From Saprospiraceae bacterium (lineage in GTDB: Bacteria; Bacteroidota; Bacteroidia; Chitinophagales; Saprospiraceae), in the NCBI GenBank assembly GCA_016714985.1, contig JADKBS010000001.1, positions 391,001 through 455,000 of the forward strand: DNA of 64,000 bases, in the 5' to 3' direction. The notes under the pieces are model-generated. The model was not told the DNA's origin and ran no database searches. It worked only from the letters and a program-made list of their open reading frames with translations. Shown one piece after another: positions 34,226 to 41,526 of the stretch (within the stretch, counting starts at the first letter, position 1; every line of letters begins with the position of its first letter). A program made the translations under genes and the position numbers.

Positions 34226-34938
34226 TCACAGTCCCACACCCAATCCGCTAATTCAAACTTACCTTTCCGATACGAGTAGTGCCACCACTCCGTCGTCGTG
34301 TGCTTCATGCCCACATCGGCCATCGTTTTTAGCAGCAGTTGGCGATTGGCGAGCACCTGTTTGGGCAGCTTGGCGTAGGCATGGTAAGCCTCCTCGCCAA
34401 AAAAATCGAAGTCGGTGCCCATGTCGAGTTCCTTGCCGTTTTTGTCCACGATGGTCAGGTCGGCAGCCATGCCCCGGTTGTGCATGGAGCCTTTGCGGGG
34501 GTCGGCCACGTAGCGGGGGTCGGGCACTTTTTTCCAAAGCTTCCACTGGATGGGGCGGGGACGGTAGCAGTCGTACATTTTCAGGCCGCCATAGCCCTGT
34601 TTTTGCAAGGTCTTGTGGGCATTCACGAGCGCTTTCGCAACAGCCGTGCGGTAGAAGCAGCGCCCGCAGTCGTACATTTTTTCCTTCACAAAATTGTTGG
34701 CGGTAGCGTACCGCAAATCCAGCTGGATGGTCGGGTCGAGGGCGGTGATTTCCGTCCAGCCGTCGGGGATAAGATTGCGGATTGCGGATTGGGGATTGCG
34801 GATTGGGGGGGCACTGCTTTGGCCGCCAGTATCAATGGCCTCGGCAATGGTCGGCTTAACCTTTTCTATTGGGTTTTCGGTGCTTGACAAGCCGCAGTTG
34901 AGCAGCAGAACGAGCAGGCTGAATGCAAAGTATTTCAT
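34222..34938 (-). CDS. D-alanyl-D-alanine dipeptidase, VanX/DdpX family (M15D)
   Basis: Zn dipeptidase that cleaves D-Ala-D-Ala, here probably for peptidoglycan recycling rather than vancomycin resistance, since no vanHA-like genes are present. About 238 residues from MKYFAFSLLVLLLNC, a lipoprotein-type signal. The M15 zinc motifs are intact: SMHNRGMAADLT (S-x-H-x-x-G-x-A-x-D) and the catalytic E-x-x-H in TEWWHYSYR. The region IRNPQSAIRNLIP between signal and catalytic domain is encoded by repeat family A, inserted in frame in the linker. MMKYF one codon earlier (34941) is an equally good start. Confidence 0.9.
   Translation of the reverse strand: MKYFAFSLLVLLLNCGLSSTENPIEKVKPTIAEAIDTGGQSSAPPIRNPQSAIRNLIPDGWTEITALDPTIQLDLRYATANNFVKEKMYDCGRCFYRTAVAKALVNAHKTLQKQGYGGLKMYDCYRPRPIQWKLWKKVPDPRYVADPRKGSMHNRGMAADLTIVDKNGKELDMGTDFDFFGEEAYHAYAKLPKQVLANRQLLLKTMADVGMKHTTTEWWHYSYRKGKFELADWVWDCD
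34771..34811. repeat. Repeat family A copy 2 inside the VanX-like gene
   Basis: GATTGCGGATTGCGGATTGG and a second partial array lie in frame, coding for the PPIRNPQSAIRN linker on the minus strand. Confidence 0.85.
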
Positions 34939-34990
34939 CATAAATCCTGTTTTGCGGCCAAGTTCGGCATTTGCGGCATTTTCCCTCACA

Positions 34991-35032
34991 GTTTTCCACC
35001 GTCAGCCGTCAACCGTCTCCCGTCAACCGTTT
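34991..35032. repeat. Repeat family B copy 5: CCGTCAGCCGTCAACCGTC array
   Basis: Five ACCGTC-type units in the divergent region between the VanX-like and TraB/GumN genes. Confidence 0.75.
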
Positions 35033-35139
35033 TCATAAAATAAATGTTAAACCTTGCGTTAAATGCGTTGGTGACGTGTCCTTGAGGCATAAAACCGTCG
35101 TAAGTTCGGCTGCACCCAACACGGGCGGCTGTTTTAAAC

Positions 35140-35147
35140 TACATTTG
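35140..35147 (+). promoter_or_regulatory. Candidate -7 box (TACATTTG) for the TraB/GumN gene
   Basis: TAnnTTTG match 23 bp before the ATG at 35170. Confidence 0.5.
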
Positions 35148-35169
35148 TTCCAAAATCTTTTTCAAAAAA

Positions 35170-36111
35170 ATGAAGCAAATCATCAGTTTGTTATTTGTGC
35201 TTTTTGTGGCCTTCGGCCAATTGCTGGCGCAACCAGCGACCACCCCAACTACCTCCACCACCGCCCCCACCAAGGAAGAAAACGCCCTGCTCTGGCGCAT
35301 CAGCGGCAAGGGGCTGGCCACGGCCTCGTACCTCTACGGCACCATCCATATGATTGGCAAGGAAGATTTTTTCCTCACCGACAGCACCCGATCGGCCATT
35401 GACAGGGCCAAGCTCGTCACCTTCGAAATCAACATGGAGGACATGATGGACATCTCATCGCAGATCGGCCTGATGATGAAGTCGTTCATGGCAGGGGGTA
35501 AAACACTGAAAGACCTCCTCAGCCCAGCGGACTACGAACTCGTGAAAGCCCATTTCGACAAGCAGGGCATGCCCATCTTCCTCTTCGAGCGCATGAAGCC
35601 GATGTTCCTCTCCGTCATGGCCGACATGGACATGAGCGACCTCAGCAGCGGCCTCGGTGGCAACGGCGACATGGTTTCTTACGAAATGAAAATCATGGAC
35701 ATTGCGCAGCAGAACAAGGCCAAAATGGGCGGCCTCGAAACCGCTGAGTACCAGATGAGCATGTTCGACAGCATCCCCTACGAAGACCAGGCGAAGATGC
35801 TCGTCGAATCCATCAAAATGTCCGGCGGCGACAGCAGCGAGGCAGATGGCCAGTTCGCCGAAATGGTGAAGCTCTACAAGGAGCAGGACATCGTGGGCAT
35901 GGTGTCCATGATGGGCGAAGAGGACAGTGGCATCGGCGGCTACGAAGACCTGCTGCTCAACCAGCGCAACCGCAACTGGATTCCCGTCATGGGCGAGATG
36001 ATGGTGAAACAGCCCACTTTCTTCGCCGTCGGCGCCGGGCACTTGGCGGGCGACCAAGGGGTGGTTTCGTTGTTGCGCAAAGAAGGGTACAAGGTGGAGG
36101 CAGTGAAGTGA
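35170..36111 (+). CDS. TraB/GumN family protein
   Basis: TraB/GumN proteins share the fold of the TIKI metalloproteases and are usually periplasmic or membrane-attached; the bacterial role is poorly known. The 313-residue product has a signal peptide (MKQIISLLFVLFVAFGQLLA) and a Thr/Pro linker. It then shows the first family motif (YLYGTIHMIGKEDF, with G-T-x-H), a central Met-rich helical region (about 95-200) and the second motif (PTFFAVGAGHLAGDQGVVSLLRKEGYKVE, with G-A-x-H-L-x-G-x-x-G-x-V-x-L-L). Both histidines are present. Repeat family A begins just after the stop. Confidence 0.92.
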   Translation: MKQIISLLFVLFVAFGQLLAQPATTPTTSTTAPTKEENALLWRISGKGLATASYLYGTIHMIGKEDFFLTDSTRSAIDRAKLVTFEINMEDMMDISSQIGLMMKSFMAGGKTLKDLLSPADYELVKAHFDKQGMPIFLFERMKPMFLSVMADMDMSDLSSGLGGNGDMVSYEMKIMDIAQQNKAKMGGLETAEYQMSMFDSIPYEDQAKMLVESIKMSGGDSSEADGQFAEMVKLYKEQDIVGMVSMMGEEDSGIGGYEDLLLNQRNRNWIPVMGEMMVKQPTFFAVGAGHLAGDQGVVSLLRKEGYKVEAVK

Positions 36112-36148
36112 TTCCGGATTTGGGATTGCGGATTGCGGATTGGGGGTG
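36112..36148. repeat. Repeat family A copy 3: GGGATTGCGGATTGCGGATT array
   Basis: Begins immediately after the TraB/GumN stop codon. Confidence 0.8.
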
Positions 36149-36236
36149 GCGGGAAAAAAAAAAAAAACGAAACTACAGACTATCAGGGTTCGTTAATTTC
36201 ATTTTTTATCAACCCACAACATCAAATACACAGTAG

Positions 36237-36824
36237 ATGGAATGGAAAAGGCTTGCAAAAGAGTTTTATGACAACGACTGGCCGTTTTCAAGTGCTTTTG
36301 CTTGGGAAAAGGCTGTGGAAGAGAATCCCACTGCCTTCAATTTATTCCAACTTGCCGATAGCTTAAGGATGTGCGGCAATTTCATAAAATCGGAAGAAGT
36401 CTTTGGAAGGATTGAATTTGATGAAATACCGATGGAGCATCGGTTCAAATACCACAATACAAAAGGAAGGTTGTTTGAAGACCAAGGCAGAATGGAGGAG
36501 GCTATTTCAGAATATGCTAAAAGTTTAGAAGTCGGTACGCCTTTCACCAATTCTTATGTTTTCTTGGGGACATTGCTTGCTCAAAAAAGTGAGTTTAGCG
36601 CAGCAATCGATGTTCTAAACCAAGCCCTTGACAAAGAAGGTGATATAGACGAAGTTTATTTTAATCTCGGCACTACTTATGCCCGTTTAGGCGACTTTGA
36701 AAAAGCGATTGATGCATTGAGGAAATGTTTGGAACTTGACCCAAATTTTCCTAACGCTCAGGAATTTATTAATGACTTCAAAAACTTGGAAAACATCCAA
36801 GGTTTTCAAGGTGAATCAATCTAA
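36237..36824 (+). CDS. TPR-repeat protein
   Basis: A 195-residue cytosolic protein without signal peptide. After a short N-terminal helix (MEWKRLAKEFYDNDWPFSSAFAWEKAV) it contains about four tetratricopeptide repeats, clearest in KYHNTKGRLFEDQGRMEEAISEYAKSLEVG, NSYVFLGTLLAQKSEFSAAIDVLNQALDKEG and EVYFNLGTTYARLGDFEKAIDALRKCLELDPN. These show the W-LG-Y-A-F-A-P spacing. Such proteins are scaffolds; the partner is unknown. It is AT-rich, and only 3 bp separate it from the aldehyde dehydrogenase start, so the two are probably co-transcribed. Confidence 0.85.
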   Translation: MEWKRLAKEFYDNDWPFSSAFAWEKAVEENPTAFNLFQLADSLRMCGNFIKSEEVFGRIEFDEIPMEHRFKYHNTKGRLFEDQGRMEEAISEYAKSLEVGTPFTNSYVFLGTLLAQKSEFSAAIDVLNQALDKEGDIDEVYFNLGTTYARLGDFEKAIDALRKCLELDPNFPNAQEFINDFKNLENIQGFQGESI

Positions 36825-36827
36825 CAA

Positions 36828-38255
36828 ATGGAAAATACCATACTCGAAGACAAGCCCATAACAACTACCATTAATCGCCTATTTGACCTCCAGCTTCGCA
36901 ATGCGCCAACCGTAGCAAAGTCCACGGCCCGTGAGCGCATCGCCAAGCTGAACCGCCTGTTGGACGCCGTGCTGCGCAACCGTCAAGCCATGCGGGACGC
37001 CATGTTCGCCGACTACCGCAAGCCGCCCTTCGAGGTGGACGCCGTGGAGGTCCTGCCCATCACCGGGGCCATCCGGCATACCCGCTCCCAGCTTCGCCGC
37101 TGGATGCAGCCGCAACGAGTGCCCACTCCGCTGGCCTTCCTCGGTGGCAGTTCGTGGGTGCAGTACGAACCGAAAGGCGTCTGTCTCATCATTTCTCCTT
37201 GGAATTTCCCGTTCAACCTCAGCTTTCTGCCGCTCGTCTCGGCCATTGCCGCAGGCAACACGGCCATCATCAAGCCCTCGGAAATGACGCCGCACTCGTC
37301 GGCGGTGATTCGGAAAATCGTGCAGGAGGTGTTCGAGGAAAACGAAGTGGCCGTCGTGGAGGGCAACGTGGAAGCCTCGAAAGCACTGCTGGAACTGCCG
37401 TTCAACCACATCTTCTTCACGGGAGCGCCGAGCATTGGCAAGCAGGTAATGAAGGCTGCCGCCGAAAACCTCGCTTCAGTCACGCTGGAACTGGGCGGCA
37501 AGTCCCCCACCATCGTGGACGAGACCGCTGACCTGGCCACCACGGCCACCCGCATCATTCGGGGAAAATTCGCCAACTGCGGCCAAATCTGCATAGCCCC
37601 AGACTATATTTTGGTGCAGGAGAAAGTGCAAGCCGAGCTATTGGATTTAATGAAACAACGCCTCGTGGAGGGCTATGGCGAGGATGCCTCCAAATCCGAT
37701 TCCTACCCTCGCATGGTGAACGCCCGGCATTTTGCGAGGGTAAAAAATTACTTGGAGGATGCGCTGCAAAGCGGTGCAAAAATCGTGGCCGGGGGCCGTA
37801 CCAACGCCGCCGAGAACTATATCGAACCGACCATTTTGACCCATCCTGCTCCCGACTCGCTGGTGATGCAAGAGGAAATATTCGGGCCGCTGCTGCCTGT
37901 GCTGCCCTACCGCAGCTTGGATGAGGCCATCGCCTTCGTCAATGCCGGGGAGCGCCCGCTGACGCTCAGCATTTTTTCAAAAAATCGGGAAACCCAGCGC
38001 CGGGTGCTGGCCGAGACCCGTGCTGGCAACTCCTGCGTGAACCATTGCCAACTGCATTTCTACAACCACGACCTGCCCTTCGGCGGCGTGAACAACAGCG
38101 GCGTCGGCAAATCGCATGGTTGGTACGGTTTTCAGGAGTTCACCAACGCCCGTGCCGTCTATCGCCAGGACTTCTGGGGGCCGAGCGAACTGCTGCGGGC
38201 ACCGTATGACAAGCTAAAAATGTGGATTTTGGATATGGCGATACGGTGGTTGTAA
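36828..38255 (+). CDS. Aldehyde dehydrogenase (class 3-like)
   Basis: NAD(P)-dependent oxidation of aldehydes, probably fatty or aromatic, to acids. The 475-residue protein lacks the long N-terminal extension of class 1/2 enzymes. It shows the class 3 set: SPWNFPFNLSFLPLVSAIAAGNTAIIKPSE, FFTGAPSIGK as the cofactor loop, the general base Glu in LELGGKSP, the nucleophile Cys in FANCGQICIAPDY, and EEIFGPLLPV. The C-terminus ends in a hydrophobic helix (KMWILDMAIRWL) that may anchor it to the membrane, as in fatty aldehyde dehydrogenases. All catalytic residues are present. Confidence 0.93.
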   Translation: MENTILEDKPITTTINRLFDLQLRNAPTVAKSTARERIAKLNRLLDAVLRNRQAMRDAMFADYRKPPFEVDAVEVLPITGAIRHTRSQLRRWMQPQRVPTPLAFLGGSSWVQYEPKGVCLIISPWNFPFNLSFLPLVSAIAAGNTAIIKPSEMTPHSSAVIRKIVQEVFEENEVAVVEGNVEASKALLELPFNHIFFTGAPSIGKQVMKAAAENLASVTLELGGKSPTIVDETADLATTATRIIRGKFANCGQICIAPDYILVQEKVQAELLDLMKQRLVEGYGEDASKSDSYPRMVNARHFARVKNYLEDALQSGAKIVAGGRTNAAENYIEPTILTHPAPDSLVMQEEIFGPLLPVLPYRSLDEAIAFVNAGERPLTLSIFSKNRETQRRVLAETRAGNSCVNHCQLHFYNHDLPFGGVNNSGVGKSHGWYGFQEFTNARAVYRQDFWGPSELLRAPYDKLKMWILDMAIRWL

Positions 38256-38288
38256 AGATGCAACCACAAGTTTCTCCTAGCTAAACCC

Positions 38289-38296
38289 TATATTTG
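38289..38296 (+). promoter_or_regulatory. Candidate -7 box (TATATTTG) for the toxin-antitoxin pair
   Basis: TAnnTTTG match 18 bp before the antitoxin start at 38314. Confidence 0.55.
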
Positions 38297-38313
38297 TAAA
38301 AAAAATCAGCGTC

Positions 38314-38553
38314 ATGCTAATCGAGATACCAGATGCCATACTGCGCCAAGCCAAAGTAACCGAAAATGCTGTTCGGCTGCAAATTGCCATTGCCCTTTTC
38401 CAAGAAGAAATATTCACGCTTGGTCAGGCCAGTGAGTTTATTGGTGTACCTCAGTTGATTTTTCAGAAAGAACTTGCCAAGCGCAAAATTTCCATCCACT
38501 ACGATGTGGAGGATTTTCGAGAAGACCTGAAAACACTGCGTAGCCTTGCATGA
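38314..38553 (+). CDS. UPF0175-family antitoxin
   Basis: A 79-residue protein of the UPF0175 family, which pairs with PIN-like DUF3368 toxins. It has a short strand-helix start (MLIEIPDAILRQAKVTENAVRLQIAIALFQEEIFTLGQASEFIGVPQLIFQKELAKRKI), in which TLGQASEFIGVPQ is the helix-turn-helix-like core, and a C-terminal part (SIHYDVEDFREDLKTLRSL) that probably covers the toxin. The last codons overlap the toxin start by 4 bp (ATGA), the normal coupled layout. DNA is AT-rich relative to neighbours, in line with transfer. Confidence 0.9.
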   Translation: MLIEIPDAILRQAKVTENAVRLQIAIALFQEEIFTLGQASEFIGVPQLIFQKELAKRKISIHYDVEDFREDLKTLRSLA

Positions 38554-39044
38554 TTGTCATAAGCGATACTTCTCCCATTTCCAACCTGTTTGTCATTGGA
38601 AGGCTTGATTTGCTTCAAGAAATTTACCAGCAGATTATTCTACCGCAAGCTGTTTACGATGAGCTGATGAAGCTAAAATCATTTGGGTACGACATCCAAG
38701 AAATCGATAAATTAGTCTGGATGGTAGTCAAAAAGCCAGTTAATAGTCAACAAGTTCTGTTGCTGAGGATGAATTTGGACGCAGGGGAGAGCGAGGCAAT
38801 TGTATTGTCGCAAGAAACCAATGCAGACCTTTTGCTTATTGATGAGAGGGCAGGCGCCAAAAAAGCCAAAGAATTGGGGCTGAAAACCATTGGCTTGCTC
38901 GGCGTACTTGTCAAGGCAAAGGATTTGGGGATGTTTGATTCGTTGAAATCTATCCTCGAAGAGTTGCAAGAGAAGGCCGGGTTTTGGTTAAGTGCGAAAT
39001 TGAAAAAAGAAATATTGGATGCTGTTGGCGAGGAGGATAAATGA
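38550..39044 (+). CDS. DUF3368 PIN-like toxin
   Basis: Predicted Mg-dependent RNase of the PIN superfamily, toxin of the UPF0175/DUF3368 pair. The 164-residue protein has the first active-site Asp in VISDTSPISNL, the central Glu in LDAGESEAIVLS and the third acidic site in LLLIDERAGAKKAKELGLKTIGLLGVLVKAK. These are the three conserved PIN blocks. Overlap of 4 bp with the antitoxin supports translational coupling. The C-terminal extension (SAKLKKEILDAVGEED) is usual for the family. Confidence 0.9.
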   Translation: MIVISDTSPISNLFVIGRLDLLQEIYQQIILPQAVYDELMKLKSFGYDIQEIDKLVWMVVKKPVNSQQVLLLRMNLDAGESEAIVLSQETNADLLLIDERAGAKKAKELGLKTIGLLGVLVKAKDLGMFDSLKSILEELQEKAGFWLSAKLKKEILDAVGEEDK

Positions 39045-39146
39045 TAGCTTTTGCATCAATCTTGCCAAAGCACAGACAGGCGGCATGGATTTGGAAGACG
39101 ATCTCAACCCAAAATTGCTCGCTGAAAACGCCTACAAGATTTTTCC

Positions 39147-40679
39147 ATGATTTCCATAAACGGTTGGACTGTTGTTCTTTGCAAATTACTGCCTTCGGCA
39201 ATTAACCTGCTGCTGGCTGCTAACCGCCAACTGCCAACTGCCAACTGCAAGTTCACTGGTCTTTGCAAATTACTGCCTTCGGCAATCGGACTACTGCTGG
39301 CTGCCAACTGCCAACTGCCAACTGCCAACTGCCAAACCCAACCCTGCCGGGAAGTCATCGGCTACTACCCCAGTTGGAAGTTCTACGACCGCCAGCAACT
39401 CGTGAACCCTGCCACCATTGACTATTCCAAATACACGGCCCTCAACTACGCCTTCTTCGAACCAAAGCCCGACGGCTCGGTAAAGCCCTTCGACCCTAGG
39501 GTGGACAAGCTATTGCTAGAGGGCGGGCCATCTACCCCTTCCCTCGTCGAAAAGGCGCACGAGCATGGCGTCAAGGTTTTCATCAGCATCGGCGGCTGGA
39601 CGCTGTCGCAGCATTTCTCGCCCATTGCAGCGCACCCGGAAAAACGCCGCCGCTTCGCCGAGTCCTGCGCCGAGATGGTGCGCAACTACGGCGTGGACGG
39701 CATCGACATTGACTGGGAGTACCCCGGCTACCGGGCACAGGGCGGCTCCCTCAACGACCGCCATTATTTCACGCTGCTGCTGCAAGAAATACGGGACACG
39801 TTCAACGAGGTGCAATTGACCGAAGGCAAACAGCTCTACATCACGGCGGCTTTCGGCTGCTCGCCGGAGCGCATGGCCGATATTGACTGGGAGCGGGTGG
39901 AGCCGCTCCTCGACTTCGTGAACATGATGACCTACGATTTCTACGGTCGGGACTTCTCTGTGACGAACCACAACTCGCCGCTCTACCCGCCCGCCAAGGG
40001 CATCAATGGCTATGACACGCACAGCACTATCCACCGATTGATGGACTATGGGGTGCCCGCCCACAAAATATGCATCGGCGTACCGTTCTATGGCCGAGCG
40101 ATGAAGACCCGTGGCCCCGCTGGCCTGCACGTCGGCTCGGAAAAGGCCGTGGACGCCCGCACGTTCAAGGAAGACGAGGGTTCGCCTACTTTCTATAATA
40201 TACTGGCGAAGCAAGACCAGTTTTACTACCATTGGGACAGCCTTGCGCAAGCGCCTTTTTTACGGAGCAAAAGCACGAACACCTTCGTCAGCTTCGACGA
40301 CGAGCGGTCGGTGGCAAGCAAGGCGCAGTACATCCTCGACCACGGGCTGGCCGGGGCCATCGTCTGGGACATCACCGGGGACTGCGTGGAGAGCCGCTTG
40401 GAGCGGGGCGTCATCGAGCGCACCCCACTGGCCGATGCGCTGAAGGACGCCCTCTGCTATCCGCAAGCTGTTTTCGTAGAAAACAGCGGACCTACCACCA
40501 TTGAGCGTTTGCCGGTGCTGCCGCAACGGAAGACCAAGTTGTGGGCAAGGAACAGCAGCGTGATAAGGGTCTATTCGCAGTCGCCCATTGCAAAGCAAGA
40601 GAAGAAAAAACGGAAGAAGCAAAAGAAGAAAAAGAAGCAGGTAAGCGTGTCGGAGCAGTATTTTGATGGGGGGTGGTGA
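39147..40679 (+). CDS. Glycoside hydrolase family 18 (chitinase-like)
   Basis: Hydrolyses beta-1,4-linked N-acetylglucosamine polymers or related glycans. The 510-residue product contains a full GH18 barrel from CREVIGYYPSWKFYDRQQ. The motifs are SIGGWTLSQHF, the catalytic DGIDIDWE at residues 186-193 (Glu193 as acid), MMTYDFYG, KICIGVPFYGRAM and GAIVWDITGD. A basic C-terminal tail (KQEKKKRKKQKKKKK) follows. The first 70 residues are unusual: two near-identical DNA units encode CKLLPSAINLLLAANRQLPTAN and CKLLPSAIGLLLAANCQLPTAN, the AACTGCC array (family C) supplying the QLPTAN parts. The leader is hydrophobic enough to serve as a signal peptide, but it seems to have been built from repeats. 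The start is uncertain. Confidence 0.88.
   Translation: MISINGWTVVLCKLLPSAINLLLAANRQLPTANCKFTGLCKLLPSAIGLLLAANCQLPTANCQTQPCREVIGYYPSWKFYDRQQLVNPATIDYSKYTALNYAFFEPKPDGSVKPFDPRVDKLLLEGGPSTPSLVEKAHEHGVKVFISIGGWTLSQHFSPIAAHPEKRRRFAESCAEMVRNYGVDGIDIDWEYPGYRAQGGSLNDRHYFTLLLQEIRDTFNEVQLTEGKQLYITAAFGCSPERMADIDWERVEPLLDFVNMMTYDFYGRDFSVTNHNSPLYPPAKGINGYDTHSTIHRLMDYGVPAHKICIGVPFYGRAMKTRGPAGLHVGSEKAVDARTFKEDEGSPTFYNILAKQDQFYYHWDSLAQAPFLRSKSTNTFVSFDDERSVASKAQYILDHGLAGAIVWDITGDCVESRLERGVIERTPLADALKDALCYPQAVFVENSGPTTIERLPVLPQRKTKLWARNSSVIRVYSQSPIAKQEKKKRKKQKKKKKQVSVSEQYFDGGW
39178..39338. repeat. Repeat family C copy within the GH18 leader
   Basis: Two ~70-80-bp units (from about 39178 and 39259), each with TTTGCAAATTACTGCCTTCG, CTGCTGGCTGC and an array of CCAACTG units. 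The second array (39300-39337) holds five CAACTGC units. Confidence 0.85.
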
Positions 40680-40729
40680 TTAAAGTTGAAGCTGCGAGTG
40701 CACAGTTCGCTATCTTAAATCAATTAAAT

Positions 40730-41027
40730 TCACTGGCGAGCCTCCCTTTTCCCAAGGTGGTCGAATCCTCGTTCCCGCTCGTAGGCAATCATGGCCTTCG
40801 GACGGAAGTTGATGATAAAGGCTCGACGGTGGCCGTCCGTTGCATTTCCACGGGAATAGTGTGCGGGTTCGGCCATCGTGGAAAGTGCATCCACCGGGAG
40901 TGAGCTCCACAGCAACAGCTTCATTTTCAGTGGCTTCGCATTGCAGTGCGCCGCCCTTGCCCGTTTGTACGTAGGGGCGCAGGGGCAGGTGGTTGGAGCC
41001 GGGCACGAACCACATGCAGCCGTTTTC
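40730..41027 (-). pseudogene. Phytanoyl-CoA dioxygenase (PhyH) family C-terminal remnant
   Basis: Frames joined give NGCMWFVPGSNHLPLRPYVQTG, VAVELTPGGCTFHDGRT, a one-base shift, then HYSRGNATDGHRRAFIINFRPKAMIAYERERGF. This is the end of an Fe(II)/2-oxoglutarate oxygenase of the PhyH family, including the GC-x-W-F-V-P-G-S block and the second metal His (FHDGRTxH). The N-terminal half with the first H-x-D is missing; instead the sequence runs into an IS1-like fragment. Confidence 0.65.
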
Positions 41028-41186
41028 CTACTTCGCAATAACGGTGCGGCTTGGCTGCTTGCTGTCAAGCACCCTGAAACAGCCACAATCTTTGCATTTG
41101 TAGGTCTGGGTGCCAGAGCGGTTCTTGCCGTTCTTCACAATGTTCTTGCTCTGGCATTTTTCACAGGTGCGGTGTTCAACTATCAT
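41028..41186 (-). pseudogene. IS1-family transposase N-terminal fragment
   Basis: A 52-residue frame, MIVEHRTCEKCQSKNIVKNGKNRS and GTQTYKCKDCGCFRVLDSKQPSR, is the zinc ribbon that opens IS1-type transposases of Bacteroidota. It then ends in a stop; the helix-turn-helix and DDE parts are gone and the DNA continues into the PhyH remnant. Confidence 0.7.
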
Positions 41187-41221
41187 AGTGCTTGTTTTTA
41201 AGCACAAATATCAGTTAAGAA

Positions 41222-41410
41222 ATGTCACTACCTATTGACTTCCTCATCAACCAAAACCCCGTGGAACAGGGCTACCTTGGCATCACCTGCCTCTTCAACC
41301 ACTTGTTATTGAAAACAACGGTCGAAAAAGTACAATATCTACCCCTCGACATCGTAGTGACCGAAAACGTGGACTACTACCTCCGCCGCCAGAAAGAACT
41401 CATCGTTTGA
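41222..41410 (+). pseudogene. LacI-family regulator C-terminal fragment
   Basis: A 62-residue frame, LPIDFLINQNPVEQGYLGITCLFNHLLL and KVQYLPLDIVVTENVDYYL, matches the extreme C-terminus of Bacteroidota LacI-type regulators, in which the periplasmic-binding fold ends I-x-Q-N-P-x-x-Q-G-Y and L-P-(I/L)-D-I-V-T-x-E-N. DNA-binding and most of the sensor domain are absent, so it is a remnant next to the IS1 and PhyH pieces. Confidence 0.55.
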
Positions 41411-41460
41411 TATTTTCAGTTGGTTTTACGCCAACACCTTCCCATCTTCGCCGCTGATTC

Positions 41461-41512
41461 AGTTGGCAGTTGGCAGTTGGCAGTTGGCAGTTGGCAGTTG
41501 GCAGTTGGCAGC
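41461..41512. repeat. Repeat family C copy: seven perfect AGTTGGC units upstream of murA
   Basis: Pure 7-bp tandem array at 41461-41509, ending 14 bp before the murA start codon, so probably part of its leader. Perfect units make it a candidate for copy-number change. Confidence 0.95.
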
Positions 41513-41526
41513 ATTAAGCATCTTTT

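Noticed and set aside
40752..40775. T-loop-like GGTCGAATCCTC suggesting a tRNA
   Set aside because: No acceptor or anticodon stem can be drawn, and the stretch codes for the PhyH remnant.
41461..41512. Perfect tandem repeat considered as a CRISPR array
   Set aside because: Units are 7 bp with no spacers and no cas genes nearby.
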